Below are positions 1 through 8,465 of a stretch of DNA of 64,000 bases, one piece after another (position 1 is the first letter of the stretch; each line of letters opens with the position of its first letter). Below the pieces are notes generated by a model, which saw nothing but the letters and a program-made list of their open reading frames with translations, had not been told where the DNA came from and searched no databases. The translations under genes were made by a program, and so were the position numbers. Origin of the DNA: Granulosicoccus sp045110515 (GTDB lineage: Bacteria > Pseudomonadota > Gammaproteobacteria > Granulosicoccales > Granulosicoccaceae); the NCBI GenBank assembly GCA_045110515.1, contig JBGCGD010000057.1:22407-86406 (forward strand), given 5' to 3'.

Positions 1-1049
1 AACAATACCGAAAAATGCTCGATGCAGAGCCCGCTATCCAGGCTTTTCAACAAACCGGTACCGCAATGGTTGCCGACTACACCAATCATGTCGGCGGTAT
101 CCCTGTAAGGAATTTTACCGCGGGTCAGGCAGTGGATACAGAAACCGGGCCCTTTAAGCTGGGTGGAGATTTCTTAAGAGAGCAGAATATCGCCCGTGGT
201 GGTGAGCAAACTCATGCTTGTATGCCTGGTTGTATCATTCAATGCAGTAACGTATATGCCGATGAAAACGGCAACGAGGTGGTATCACCAATTGAATACG
301 AAACTATCGGTTTGCTGGGCACGAACTGCGGACTGAGCGACCCCGATGATCTTGCTAAATTGAATTACGAAGCAAATGATTTAGGTATCGATACTATTGA
401 GCTTGGCGGTACGATCGGTGTATTGATGGATTCAGGCCGCGGCAAATTCGGTGATGTCGAGTACATGCACTCGGTACTTGATGGCATTCGCCATGGCACG
501 GAAGAGGGTAAGTTGTATGCAATGGGTACAGCGCGAGTGGGCGAAGCCTTGGGAGTTGAACGCGTGCCCGTCATCAAGCGTCAGGCGATCAGTGCTTACG
601 ATCCACGTGTTATCGAAGTGACGGGGCTCACAATGATGATGACGGCGCAAGGGGCTGATCACACAGCCGGGAATCTACCCTCATACGACAGTAAAGACAA
701 AACCACTGAGGAGTTGGTGGCTGTCAGTCTCGACATGCAGGCAATGTGCGCAGCCGTTGATTCACTGGGTCTTTGTGTGTTCGGTCGTTCCGTGACCAAC
801 GAACATGTCGACTTTATTGTTCAAGCTATCAATGATGCACATGGCGTAGAGCTGCCTGAGAGTTTCTTTGTACAGTTAGGAAAAGAGACCTTAAAACTAG
901 AAGATGAGTTTAATCGTTCTGCGGGATTCACTGACAGTGACGACGAACTACCCGAATTTTTCTATAAAGAACATCTACCACCCAGTGATCGTGCAGCACG
1001 ATTCCACACCGCTGAGGTTAATGACGCTGCCGCGAAATGGTGGAGCTAA
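1..1049 (+). CDS. Aldehyde ferredoxin oxidoreductase family protein (tungsten/molybdenum pterin enzyme), 5' truncated by window
   Basis: C-terminal part of an AOR-family enzyme, which oxidises aldehydes to carboxylic acids with a bis-pterin tungsten (or molybdenum) centre and one 4Fe-4S cluster. The reading frame is open to the window edge, so the N-terminal pterin-binding domain lies upstream. Visible are a cysteine cluster CMPGCIIQC (C-x3-C-x3-C, at bases about 222-250) and a downstream DSLGLC motif (near base 760), which in this family supplies the fourth cluster cysteine and a pterin contact. The spacing of the first cysteine pair is x3 rather than the x2 of the classical archaeal enzymes. 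It converges on the GGDEF-EAL gene. Family is certain; substrate is unknown. Confidence 0.9.
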   Translation, partial: QYRKMLDAEPAIQAFQQTGTAMVADYTNHVGGIPVRNFTAGQAVDTETGPFKLGGDFLREQNIARGGEQTHACMPGCIIQCSNVYADENGNEVVSPIEYETIGLLGTNCGLSDPDDLAKLNYEANDLGIDTIELGGTIGVLMDSGRGKFGDVEYMHSVLDGIRHGTEEGKLYAMGTARVGEALGVERVPVIKRQAISAYDPRVIEVTGLTMMMTAQGADHTAGNLPSYDSKDKTTEELVAVSLDMQAMCAAVDSLGLCVFGRSVTNEHVDFIVQAINDAHGVELPESFFVQLGKETLKLEDEFNRSAGFTDSDDELPEFFYKEHLPPSDRAARFHTAEVNDAAAKWWS

Positions 1050-1097
1050 GGTTAACTACTGAAGAACAGGAGAGTTAAACGTGTTGCTCGGATTAGT

Positions 1098-3149
1098 CTA
1101 TGCGGCTGACCGAGTTTCACCACTATCGGTAAAACACTTATCCATCAGGTAGAGCGTGATCTCTTCCACCGGCAAGGGCTTGCTGAAATAGAAACCTTGC
1201 AACTGGTCACAGCCCCTGGAAATCAACCAGTCTGCTTGAACGGAGTTTTCAACACCTTCAGCAACTACGGTCAGACCCAGTACCTTCCCGATGTTTAAAA
1301 TGGTACCCATAAGCATCGATCGCTTTTGATCAGCCAAAAATATACGGTCTATTTTCATGACGTCCAGTGGGTATTTTTGCAAGTAGGCAAGGTTGGAAAA
1401 GCCTGTTCCAAAGTCATCAAGGGCTAGCGTGATACCCATACTGCTCAATTGTTGAAGCGTTGCTTGTATCTGGTCGGTATCACCCAAGAGCATGGACTCG
1501 GTAATCTCAAGTTCTACCCTGTCAGGGTCGCAGCCGCTGACTTTTAGTGCTCCAGAAACGTGCTCAACAAGATCACCATTGTGAAATTGTTGTGCAGAAA
1601 TATTGATAGCCATGGGTAATGTTCGACCGGCGTCATGCCATTCACGTTGTTGCTTCATTGCCGTTTCTAGTACCCATCGACCAATAGCAGAAATATGATT
1701 GGTCTCTTCGGCAATGCGAATAAACTCTTCGGGCGGAATCATTCCGCGTTCTGGGTGATTCCAACGAAGTAGGGCCTCAACTCCGGCAACCGATAAATCC
1801 TGACAAGAAACCTTGGGCTGGTAGTATATTTCTAGTTGATTCTCTTCCAGCGCGGTAATTAAATCGTTCTCGAGTGTTAGTCGTTTTTTGGAAGAGTCGG
1901 AATGTGATTTTGTCATTTGCGCATCGAAGAAGCAGTAGCCGGAATGCTCCGCTTTAGCCAGATACATCGCAGCGTCTGCATGCTCTAGCACCTCTGTTAT
2001 CGATTTTCCATCAGCCGGATACGTGCAAATTCCGATGCTGGGTCTGATGCGTAATTTTTGATCGGCAATATTGGCGGGCTTGCTCATGTCGTTCAAAATG
2101 TTTTCTGCCTGTTCGGTTAGTTCATCATATCCGGCTATGCCATCGAAAATAACAACAAACTCATCGCCTCCTAGTCGATAGACATTTCCCGTTTCACCCA
2201 CAGAATGTCTTAGCCGGTTTGCGACTTCGATAAGAAGCTCATCACCGGCAGCGTGCCCCAGTGAATCATTAATGATTTTAAAGCGGTCTAGATCTAAGAA
2301 GAACAGTCCGAATTCAGTTTCGTGTTTGTCACTGGTTTTTCGGTAAGTGAGTTTTCGTAAAAACGCGCTCATTGCGGCGCGATTTGGTAGTGATGTTAGC
2401 GAGTCTTTCTGAGCTAAGTCTTTCGCTCTTTGCTCGGAGACGTGCCAGCGTGACGAGTTATTCGCTGTCATTAGTACCGAAAAACCAGTGTCAGTGGCTG
2501 CGGTAATTTTCTTTAAGCTGACCGTATGCCAGCACGAGCCATGGCGCGTTTTTAATTCCTGCTCGACTTGCACTTCGCGTTTGTTGCGTAAGCTTTTGAG
2601 TAGTGTTTCACTAGCCGTGGGGTCGCTAAAGACTTCACTAAAGGTCAGGCTTGTTTCGGGGAGGTCCCGTAAGGCGGCAGCGTTTCGATAGGTTAATTGG
2701 TTGTTGGCATCAAACAACATAAATATCGTGTCAGTATGGTTTAACGAGGTCGCCTCTATTGAGGTTTCAATTTTGTTAAACGACTCTTCCGATAATACGC
2801 GAAAAGTGACAACCTCAATTTGATGAGTATCTACTTGAGATTCAACTCTGACCGTCGTTACTACTTCCGCAGGTTGCGAGATCCGGTTGGGACATCGAAT
2901 AACTCTGGGCTCTTCTAGGTTATCAAGTGTTCTAAAAAAACCTCGCCATTCCGACTTTTTTCGTAAATTCAGTTCGGACATGAAATCTTGAGCGCTTGAT
3001 ACATCAGGCTGCGTGATACCCCAGAACCGCAGCCCCGCATCATTTGCCCACAGCAATGTGGTGAAGTTTTGGTCCATGATCCAAGTCGGCGAATGTATAT
3101 TCGACAAAGAGAGGACGCAATCGCTTTCGTTGATATCGAAATGAGACAA
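1098..3149 (-). CDS. PAS/GGDEF/EAL bifunctional diguanylate cyclase/phosphodiesterase
   Basis: Cytoplasmic c-di-GMP turnover protein of 683 residues without membrane segments. Two PAS-like sensory stretches (about residues 10-120 and 130-235) precede a GGDEF domain with intact RLGGDEF (residues 325-331). An EAL domain follows with intact EALLRW (458-463) and DDFGTG. No RxxD inhibitory site is present at the usual position before GGDEF, so product inhibition is probably absent. Both catalytic signatures are intact, so it could make and/or degrade c-di-GMP; the signal is unknown. The gene stands alone, convergent with the aldehyde oxidoreductase and divergent from the RMF-like gene. Confidence 0.93.
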   Translation of the reverse strand: MSHFDINESDCVLSLSNIHSPTWIMDQNFTTLLWANDAGLRFWGITQPDVSSAQDFMSELNLRKKSEWRGFFRTLDNLEEPRVIRCPNRISQPAEVVTTVRVESQVDTHQIEVVTFRVLSEESFNKIETSIEATSLNHTDTIFMLFDANNQLTYRNAAALRDLPETSLTFSEVFSDPTASETLLKSLRNKREVQVEQELKTRHGSCWHTVSLKKITAATDTGFSVLMTANNSSRWHVSEQRAKDLAQKDSLTSLPNRAAMSAFLRKLTYRKTSDKHETEFGLFFLDLDRFKIINDSLGHAAGDELLIEVANRLRHSVGETGNVYRLGGDEFVVIFDGIAGYDELTEQAENILNDMSKPANIADQKLRIRPSIGICTYPADGKSITEVLEHADAAMYLAKAEHSGYCFFDAQMTKSHSDSSKKRLTLENDLITALEENQLEIYYQPKVSCQDLSVAGVEALLRWNHPERGMIPPEEFIRIAEETNHISAIGRWVLETAMKQQREWHDAGRTLPMAINISAQQFHNGDLVEHVSGALKVSGCDPDRVELEITESMLLGDTDQIQATLQQLSSMGITLALDDFGTGFSNLAYLQKYPLDVMKIDRIFLADQKRSMLMGTILNIGKVLGLTVVAEGVENSVQADWLISRGCDQLQGFYFSKPLPVEEITLYLMDKCFTDSGETRSAA

Positions 3150-3593
3150 GATAACTCGCGTGTCAGAAAACCGAGAGACGTTATTTCTGGTTTCACGAAT
3201 TATGCAAATTAGTCTTATAACAACCTCGTGTTTAACCTATTCGGTGACGTATCAGTCTAATGTGTAGGAGGGTTAACAGATAAGTGAGAATCGTGTAGGG
3301 GTAATTCGTGAAACGTGTTCATCGCCTGGAGTCATATGAACCAAAATCGTGCACGACGATAAATGCTAAGAACTCGGTTAAATAGGTTTTTAAAACGCCC
3401 CCTTAATTTATCAAATTGTCCCGCATGCGTGAGTAAATGCGTCAGCGTTCTGACTTTTCAGTTTGCTCACCCAGTGTGGAATTTCAATGACCGTCTTATG
3501 AGAACCAGTCGGAAAAGGGCGGCAACAGCTCATGTTAACTTCTCCATCACTCCGGGACATACCCGGGTTACTATATTGTATGGAGTTGTCTCA
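3150..3593. other. 444-bp intergenic region between divergent genes
   Basis: No convincing gene. The frame of the RMF-like protein is open back to 3363, but that extension has no family-like sequence and no ribosome-binding site. The region should hold promoters for both neighbours. The only structured element I see is a CCGGG-ACATA-CCCGG dyad at 3552-3566, followed by an AT-rich TATATT at about 3573, just upstream of the RMF-like start. Confidence 0.5.
3552..3566. promoter_or_regulatory. CCGGG-N5-CCCGG dyad upstream of the RMF-like gene
   Basis: Perfect 5-bp inverted repeat with a 5-nt spacer, 28 bases before the ATG at 3594. It could be an operator or a leader hairpin. No known regulator motif was recognised and chance is possible. 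Confidence 0.3.
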
Positions 3594-3818
3594 ATGAAGC
3601 GTACGTTTGATTTCGTCGGTTTGAACACGGTTATATCCGAAGCCTTCAAGCCCATGCATCAGGTCACCCCTGCGTTAGCTCGCAAGGCTGGAATGGATGC
3701 AGGAATTAAAGGCACTACGCCTTCTAACTGCCACCATTCGTATTTTGCAGATGAAGAGTTGGAAAGTGAGTGGTACCGCGGTTATCGAATGGGTAAACAA
3801 AATCGCGAAGAAGCGTAG
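3594..3818 (+). CDS. Ribosome modulation factor-like protein
   Basis: Small basic protein of 74 residues. The C-terminal half (RKAGMDAGIKGTTPSNC, then SEWYRGYRMGKQNREE) resembles ribosome modulation factor, whose pattern is a YxxGxxAGxxG stretch, a Cys/Pro/Tyr segment and a W-x-G-W/Y-R-x-G ending. RMF dimerises 70S ribosomes into inactive 100S particles in stationary phase. I chose the ATG at 3594 because a GGAG sits 8-11 bases upstream; the longer open frame has no family character. The N-terminal ~25 residues extend beyond typical RMF. A terminator-like hairpin follows at 3833-3861. The assignment rests on motif resemblance only. Confidence 0.55.
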   Translation: MKRTFDFVGLNTVISEAFKPMHQVTPALARKAGMDAGIKGTTPSNCHHSYFADEELESEWYRGYRMGKQNREEA

Positions 3819-3832
3819 TATTTAGACTGGAT

Positions 3833-3861
3833 AGATCAAAGGATTGATCTGACGTTTTTTT
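3833..3861 (+). terminator. Rho-independent terminator after the RMF-like gene
   Basis: AGATCA, 6-nt loop, TGATCT, then GACG and a run of seven T. The stem is short (6 bp) but the position and T-run fit. Confidence 0.6.
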
Positions 3862-3927
3862 CCAGCTGAATCCACATATCAGCTGAAGGCTGCCCACAAA
3901 CACGGGGACGCGGTGTAAAATTACGGC

Positions 3928-4278
3928 ATGAGCTGCATGGATCTAAGTGACGCCGACATACTTAAAATTGCTGAGCCGATGATGGATGACGTCATGCTCG
4001 GAGTATCGCGGCGCGATTACCGATTACATTCCACCCACTTTTCTGTCAGTTTGAAAAGCGTGCTTGGAAGTGAAGAGTTTCTCGAAGCCTGCGACCAGAG
4101 AGAGCGTGACTGGGGCCTTCCCGAGCATCGTGAGTTAATCACTATATTTCGGAAAGAGAAATCCTTCACGCTGATATGGAATCAAATTTATTCTAAAACC
4201 CACGGACAGGTTGTCGCCATGTTAACTATCGCAGTTAAGGGTGGGCGATATTTTGTAGACTACGTGCTGCTCCATTAA
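3928..4278 (+). CDS. Conserved-looking hypothetical protein
   Basis: Protein of 116 residues that I do not recognise. It has no signal peptide, membrane segment or cysteine motif. The C-terminal part (TLIWNQIYSKTHGQVVAMLT, then VKGGRYFVDYVLLH) alternates like the strands of an alpha+beta sandwich, and an NTF2-like fold is possible. The frame has normal coding character and no competing gene on the other strand. The start could be ATG 3928 or ATG 3937; no clear ribosome-binding site decides. It follows the RMF-like terminator, so it probably has its own promoter. Confidence 0.6.
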   Translation: MSCMDLSDADILKIAEPMMDDVMLGVSRRDYRLHSTHFSVSLKSVLGSEEFLEACDQRERDWGLPEHRELITIFRKEKSFTLIWNQIYSKTHGQVVAMLTIAVKGGRYFVDYVLLH

Positions 4279-4313
4279 AAGCCGGGCAAGCTTAAAAGCC
4301 GGGAAAGCGATAC

Positions 4314-4616
4314 TCAATTGCCCGTGGCCAAGTCAAATTTCTGGCAAAGGTACTGTAGTACGTCATTGTCAACGCCGGGCGCCATCTCTTTTAAATCATC
4401 CAGGGTGAGGTTGTTCAGGGCCGGAAGATCATAGGGCGAGTGCTCAAATCCGTAGGCGATAGAAGCAGCGCCAACACTTGCGACCAACACCCACAGTAAA
4501 AGCTTCAAGCTGCTTTTCACAATTTTCAGTATGCTGATACAGACTAAAACTGCCCCTACGGCCATCATTATACCGTTGGCGTGTTCGTATCGCAGAAACT
4601 CTTGCCAGTACTCCAT
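4314..4616 (-). CDS. Small membrane protein of unknown function
   Basis: 100-residue protein with two adjacent hydrophobic helices (about residues 15-33 and 37-56) joined by a short basic loop (KIVKSS). A 45-residue polar, acidic C-terminal tail ends in LCQKFDLATGN. I recognise no family. It is transcribed away from dsbB, with a 123-bp divergent region between the starts. Possibly a small inner-membrane accessory protein; this is inference from hydrophobicity only. Confidence 0.6.
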   Translation of the reverse strand: MEYWQEFLRYEHANGIMMAVGAVLVCISILKIVKSSLKLLLWVLVASVGAASIAYGFEHSPYDLPALNNLTLDDLKEMAPGVDNDVLQYLCQKFDLATGN

Positions 4617-4739
4617 GCCTTCTACTCCGCTTTCGTGTCAGTGGCAGAGTGTACCGTAGCTGATCCATCGGCGAATCTGCAACGGTTTGCATCGAATTTG
4701 CTAAGCTTTAAGGCCACCGACCTTATCCAACCAGCATCA

Positions 4740-5249
4740 ATGAGCTTATCTTCTCCCTATTCACGTGTCATGCTTTGGCTGGGCGCTTTGTTATCCGTAA
4801 TCGGTCTGATGAGCTACGGAATTTACGCCGAGCGTGTGTTGTATCTCGATCCTTGCCCTTTGTGTATCACACAGCGAATGTTCTATGTCGGCATTGGATT
4901 GTTTACCTTCATCGGTCTGTGCACGATGAAAATATACGCACTTCAGCGTTTTTGCGCCGCGCTTATGGCTTTGTGTGCGATAGGCGGTATTGGTACCGCG
5001 GGTCGTCAAGTTTGGTTACAGCACCTACCTAAAGATCAGGTGCCCGAGTGCGGTCCAGGCTTACAGTACTGGTTAGAGAACGAACCTTGGTTACAGACAC
5101 TCTCTTTGCTATTTAAAGGTGATGGAAATTGTGCTGAAGTTGTTTGGACGTTTCTGGGTTTTAGTATGGGCGAATGGTCATTGGCGTGGTTTGTCGTGTT
5201 GTTGCTGGTGGCTTTAACGTTGCTCTTTAAACGCCATCAGTCTGCGTAG
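4740..5249 (+). CDS. dsbB: Disulfide bond formation protein DsbB
   Basis: Inner-membrane quinone reductase that reoxidises periplasmic DsbA. The 169-residue protein (E. coli DsbB has 176) has four hydrophobic helices. Both redox pairs are present: CPLC at residues 39-42 in the first periplasmic loop, and C104/C131 in the second. Electrons pass from DsbA to the second pair, to the first and then to quinone. The frame is open further upstream to 4581, but family length and the SSPYSRVMLWLG beginning favour ATG 4740. No dsbA partner is adjacent. DsbB would support the many periplasmic cysteine and c-type haem proteins encoded later in the window. Confidence 0.93.
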   Translation: MSLSSPYSRVMLWLGALLSVIGLMSYGIYAERVLYLDPCPLCITQRMFYVGIGLFTFIGLCTMKIYALQRFCAALMALCAIGGIGTAGRQVWLQHLPKDQVPECGPGLQYWLENEPWLQTLSLLFKGDGNCAEVVWTFLGFSMGEWSLAWFVVLLLVALTLLFKRHQSA

Positions 5250-5279
5250 TTTCTCGTCGAAAAACAGCTTTAAAGCAGA

Positions 5280-5300
5280 GGGCTGCTGATTGATCAGCCC
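5280..5300. terminator. Hairpin between convergent dsbB and the xylanase gene
   Basis: GGGCTG, 9-nt loop, CAGCCC, lying in the 72-bp gap between two converging genes. No clear T-run on either side, so it may be a weak or Rho-assisted bidirectional terminator. Confidence 0.4.
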
Positions 5301-5321
5301 CCTCCTTGAGTTATGCTGCCC

Positions 5322-7295
5322 TTAGTTCTCACTGAGTCTACGCTGCAAAGCTTCATAGGCCGGTTTGATTTGATACCGATCATCCATTATCAGTGGACGG
5401 TATTCGCTTCTCCATGAGTACATATCCGTAAAGCCCCAGATTTGAAACGCCTTACATCGGGGTTGCTCTAAGCATAGTGATAAGACTTCCGCATATACCG
5501 TGGCTTGCTGTTCTTCGGTTTGTCCGTCACGGATAGAAACATCAAGTTCTGTGATGTAGATGTCCAGGTCCATATCGGCAATGGTTTGGAAATTTGCTGC
5601 CACTTCATCGTAACGATCAAAGTCCGAGTCTAGGTGCATTTGAAACCCGACGCCATCAACAGGTGTGTTGGCATCCTTTAATGATTGCATTAAGGCCATT
5701 AGGCCATCGGCTTTCGGGCCTGCAAAGCTGACGTCATAGTCGTTGTAAAGCAAGGTGGCGTTTGGAGCGGATGCTCGTGCTTGCCTGAAGGCGGTATCTA
5801 TAAATTCAGCACCCATGGCCTCAAACCAAATGGAGCTGCGGAAACTACCGTCTTCTTCCAACGCCTCGTTTACAACGTCCCAAATAGGAATATCGTTGCC
5901 GTATCTCGTCAGAACCCGATCAATGAATTCGCGCATGTGAATCTCGCGTTCAGCTGGCTCTGTTCGTTGAATCCAAGCAGGAAGCTGTCTATGCCAGACT
6001 AGTGTATGGCCGTGAACTGCTTGACGACGCGCTTTAGCATGGGCCACCAGGTTATCTGCCTCTGCCCAGCGATACTTGCCAGGTAGTGGATTTAAACGAT
6101 CCCACTTAAGCGAGTTTTCGGTTGTTACCAAATTAAATTCTTCTGCAGCGATATCGGCATAAACTGCACCGTCTGGCTGCTCATAAAACTTTAGAAGGGC
6201 GGCATAGCCAAATAGCAAGTCACGAGCTGCCGCCAGTTCACGCAGTCTGGCACCAGGCCTGTCGAATGCGCTTTGCCCAAGGACCTCGATGCTCACCGTA
6301 TTACGTCCCGTCAAAGAGCGATCAAATTGATCGTATGCAATAAGTTCTAAGTTGATGTTTTCAGCAACCCGTGGCGTGAATCTGAGGATGGTGACTTTTG
6401 GATCATCAAAGTGCGGCGTGATAGTTGACCCAGTTGGAGGGTTGTTTATCTCGAGTGTGGGTATAGATCCATTTTGATCATCAGCTTTTATGTACAAGAC
6501 AACTGGATCGTTAACACGAACGGTTGCTGGCCGGATCAGATTCACCACAGGAGGTAGATTGGTAATTGTCGAAGGATCACTGGGCATAGAAACCTTAATG
6601 CGTACCGTGCGTTCGGTTCGGTAAAAAGGCTCTATCGGGTCGGTTGCCGTTATCGTAAATTCCCGAATACCGACATCCGGTTCCAGCGGGTTCCAAATCA
6701 ACGAGCGAGTTCCATCTAAATTATCAACGTACTGCGCGCCGCTAGGAATTTCTTGCGGAAACAGTCCCGGAATTCCACCGTCCAGATCGAGTGGCTTGAG
6801 CACGAGAGTCATAGTTTGACCTGCAAGAACTTCTACATCGTTCAGGTTCTCGAAATAGGGCGGTGAATTGGTGCTGGTATCGATGTGGTCGGGTGTATAG
6901 AACACCGGAGGCAGAGGGCCTGTGGCAAATTCTTCATCAGTGATAATGCCGAACGTATCGATCAAATCGCCCGCTGGATTTCTAACGAGAAAAAATTCTC
7001 TGACAGTGCTAACAGGTCCCGTTGCACGCACGGGTTCGCTGTCCTCTCCTGGAGCTCCAGTGAGCGGCGGTGAAGGTAATTCAGCCAACACTCGGTTTGG
7101 CCGAATAGTGGTCGAACCGGCCCCGCCGACAAGGTCGTCGGAATTTGAATCGGTATTGCCATCATCTGTGGAGTCGTCGCTACCAGGTGCATCGTTTGCT
7201 GGAGGTGCGGACGTTGATGAGCCTCCGCCACATGCTGATAAACCAACGACAGCAAACAACAGCGCTGCAGTTCGTAAATTTGACCATTTTTCCAT
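5322..7295 (-). CDS. Secreted lipoprotein endo-1,4-beta-xylanase, GH10, with N-terminal Ig/cadherin-like domains
   Basis: 657-residue modular enzyme that cleaves internal beta-1,4 bonds of xylan. A lipoprotein signal ends in LSAC (lipid-bearing Cys22). A Ser/Asp/Gly-rich linker (to about 65) and an unassigned part (65-140) follow. Two Ig/cadherin-like domains (about 145-235 and 250-340) each start with PP and carry D-x-D/DDQNG-type acidic turns. The GH10 barrel (about 350-655) has HGHTLVWH (428-435), the acid/base Glu477 in WDVVNEALE and the nucleophile Glu583 in ITELDVS. ATG 7295 begins the signal peptide; the frame runs on to 7409 without signal character. No +2 Asp avoidance signal is seen (Gly at +2), so outer-membrane or surface display is plausible. 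A perfect CRP-type site lies about 190 bp upstream. Confidence 0.93.
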   Translation of the reverse strand: MEKWSNLRTAALLFAVVGLSACGGGSSTSAPPANDAPGSDDSTDDGNTDSNSDDLVGGAGSTTIRPNRVLAELPSPPLTGAPGEDSEPVRATGPVSTVREFFLVRNPAGDLIDTFGIITDEEFATGPLPPVFYTPDHIDTSTNSPPYFENLNDVEVLAGQTMTLVLKPLDLDGGIPGLFPQEIPSGAQYVDNLDGTRSLIWNPLEPDVGIREFTITATDPIEPFYRTERTVRIKVSMPSDPSTITNLPPVVNLIRPATVRVNDPVVLYIKADDQNGSIPTLEINNPPTGSTITPHFDDPKVTILRFTPRVAENINLELIAYDQFDRSLTGRNTVSIEVLGQSAFDRPGARLRELAAARDLLFGYAALLKFYEQPDGAVYADIAAEEFNLVTTENSLKWDRLNPLPGKYRWAEADNLVAHAKARRQAVHGHTLVWHRQLPAWIQRTEPAEREIHMREFIDRVLTRYGNDIPIWDVVNEALEEDGSFRSSIWFEAMGAEFIDTAFRQARASAPNATLLYNDYDVSFAGPKADGLMALMQSLKDANTPVDGVGFQMHLDSDFDRYDEVAANFQTIADMDLDIYITELDVSIRDGQTEEQQATVYAEVLSLCLEQPRCKAFQIWGFTDMYSWRSEYRPLIMDDRYQIKPAYEALQRRLSEN

Positions 7296-7556
7296 AGTTT
7301 TTTTGTCGTTCTTTCTGATTGAAACCAGACGTAAAAATGAAGGTTCTACGTAGCCTAAGGTCACTACGCTATTTAGTTTGCTAACGATTCTGCATAAGTG
7401 TCCCAACACTTTTCGAATCGGTCGTGCTTGTTAAATTAGTGTGATCGGATCGCTATATCCGATGGGGATTACCACACGAAATATGTGATGAAAATCACAG
7501 TCCGTTTCGTCTTAGGCTTGGCCGATGTCGAATGCTCAAATGCTCAAATGCAAAAA
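7296..7556. other. Intergenic region upstream of the xylanase gene
   Basis: 261 bp between the xylanase start and the end of the DUF3750 gene, both on the minus strand. It holds the CRP-type palindrome at 7484-7499 and a second half-match (TGTGATCGGATCG) at about 7440. No gene is seen. It probably carries the xylanase promoter. Confidence 0.5.
7484..7499. promoter_or_regulatory. CRP/Vfr-type binding site
   Basis: TGTGATGAAAATCACA is a perfect TGTGA-N6-TCACA palindrome in non-coding DNA upstream of the xylanase. CRP family knowledge makes this a strong cAMP-receptor site. Activation of the xylanase gene in the absence of preferred sugars is inferred. Confidence 0.7.
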
Positions 7557-8363
7557 TTAGTGCAGCTTAGCGTCGGAAGAGTAATGATCAAAGGATTTCA
7601 TGTCAGAAAAACCCACTCGTCCTACACCGGGTAATTTTAGGGCGGGAGGGGAGAGATCGATACCGACTGTCAGCCCGAGGAAATTTATTTCGATTCCCTC
7701 CTCCAAAGCGACAAGCAAACCGGCGTAGCCTCTGGCTGAGATTTGGAAACCTGTGCCGCTAGGCGTGCGAGCGACAACGCCATTGTCAGGCAAATAGTCT
7801 TTGCCAATTGCATTGCTGGGTAGTTCTAAACTTAGCTCTGGAATTTTCCGCGAAATATGGGCCGTGAAGGTATTGCTGTTAGGGCCTGGCCAGATGGTGT
7901 AGCTGTCTGTATGCGGATAGTCTTGTGCAACAGCGTGAAGCTTGTCGATCAGGGCATCCAGTGACTGATCTCCTCGAATCTCACGAAGCAGGGTCGGAAA
8001 TTGACCGAACCACATAGCATCCGGTGTGCCCGGTCGAATTCGAACAGCATCTCCACCCCAACGTACCCGATACCCAATAACCTCCAAACGGGTGTAATGT
8101 TTTTCGTCATGGCGTTTGGTGGCAATCCACGTATGAACGCCAATGGCCCCTCGCCACCGGGCAGCTCTGGCGGCGTAAACCTGTATGACCGCTTCATTCG
8201 ATGATGCGTCGGGCGCCTGGTTTGTGCTGCTGTGACGAGAGAAGCCTCGAAACCCGGCGTTGTCATCGAAATAGTAAACGGCGAGCATGCTGCCCACTGG
8301 CAGAAAGAAAACCACCAGAATTGCTGCCAAGGCGGTGAGCACGCTGCGCCATCGAAATTTCAT
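7557..8363 (-). CDS. DUF3750 family membrane-anchored protein
   Basis: 268-residue protein with one N-terminal hydrophobic helix (about residues 8-30), so probably anchored with its bulk in the periplasm. The body contains AARAARWRGAIGVHTWIATK, GGDAVRIRPGTPD and YTIWPGPNSNTFTAHI, which I associate with the DUF3750 family of unknown function. ATG 8363 is chosen because the open frame upstream begins only with TTG. It lies divergent from the sugar-acid operon with about 100 bp between. The conserved W, H and N residues look catalytic-like, but no function is known to me. Confidence 0.75.
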   Translation of the reverse strand: MKFRWRSVLTALAAILVVFFLPVGSMLAVYYFDDNAGFRGFSRHSSTNQAPDASSNEAVIQVYAARAARWRGAIGVHTWIATKRHDEKHYTRLEVIGYRVRWGGDAVRIRPGTPDAMWFGQFPTLLREIRGDQSLDALIDKLHAVAQDYPHTDSYTIWPGPNSNTFTAHISRKIPELSLELPSNAIGKDYLPDNGVVARTPSGTGFQISARGYAGLLVALEEGIEINFLGLTVGIDLSPPALKLPGVGRVGFSDMKSFDHYSSDAKLH

Positions 8364-8465
8364 AGTGTTTGGTTGCAAGATCTAGCTTTTTGTTCCCTGT
8401 CCGTCATGACTAATTCATACGGGTGAACTTGGCAATTAGGTGCACCTTCGGGTAGTCTCGCTCGC

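Noticed and set aside
3363..3593. N-terminal extension of the RMF-like protein
   Set aside because: No family-like sequence, no ribosome-binding site; ATG 3594 has a proper GGAG.
4581..4739. N-terminal extension of DsbB
   Set aside because: DsbB of normal length starts at 4740; the extension overlaps the divergent promoter region.
7296..7409. N-terminal extension of the xylanase
   Set aside because: The lipoprotein signal begins at 7295; the extension has no signal features.
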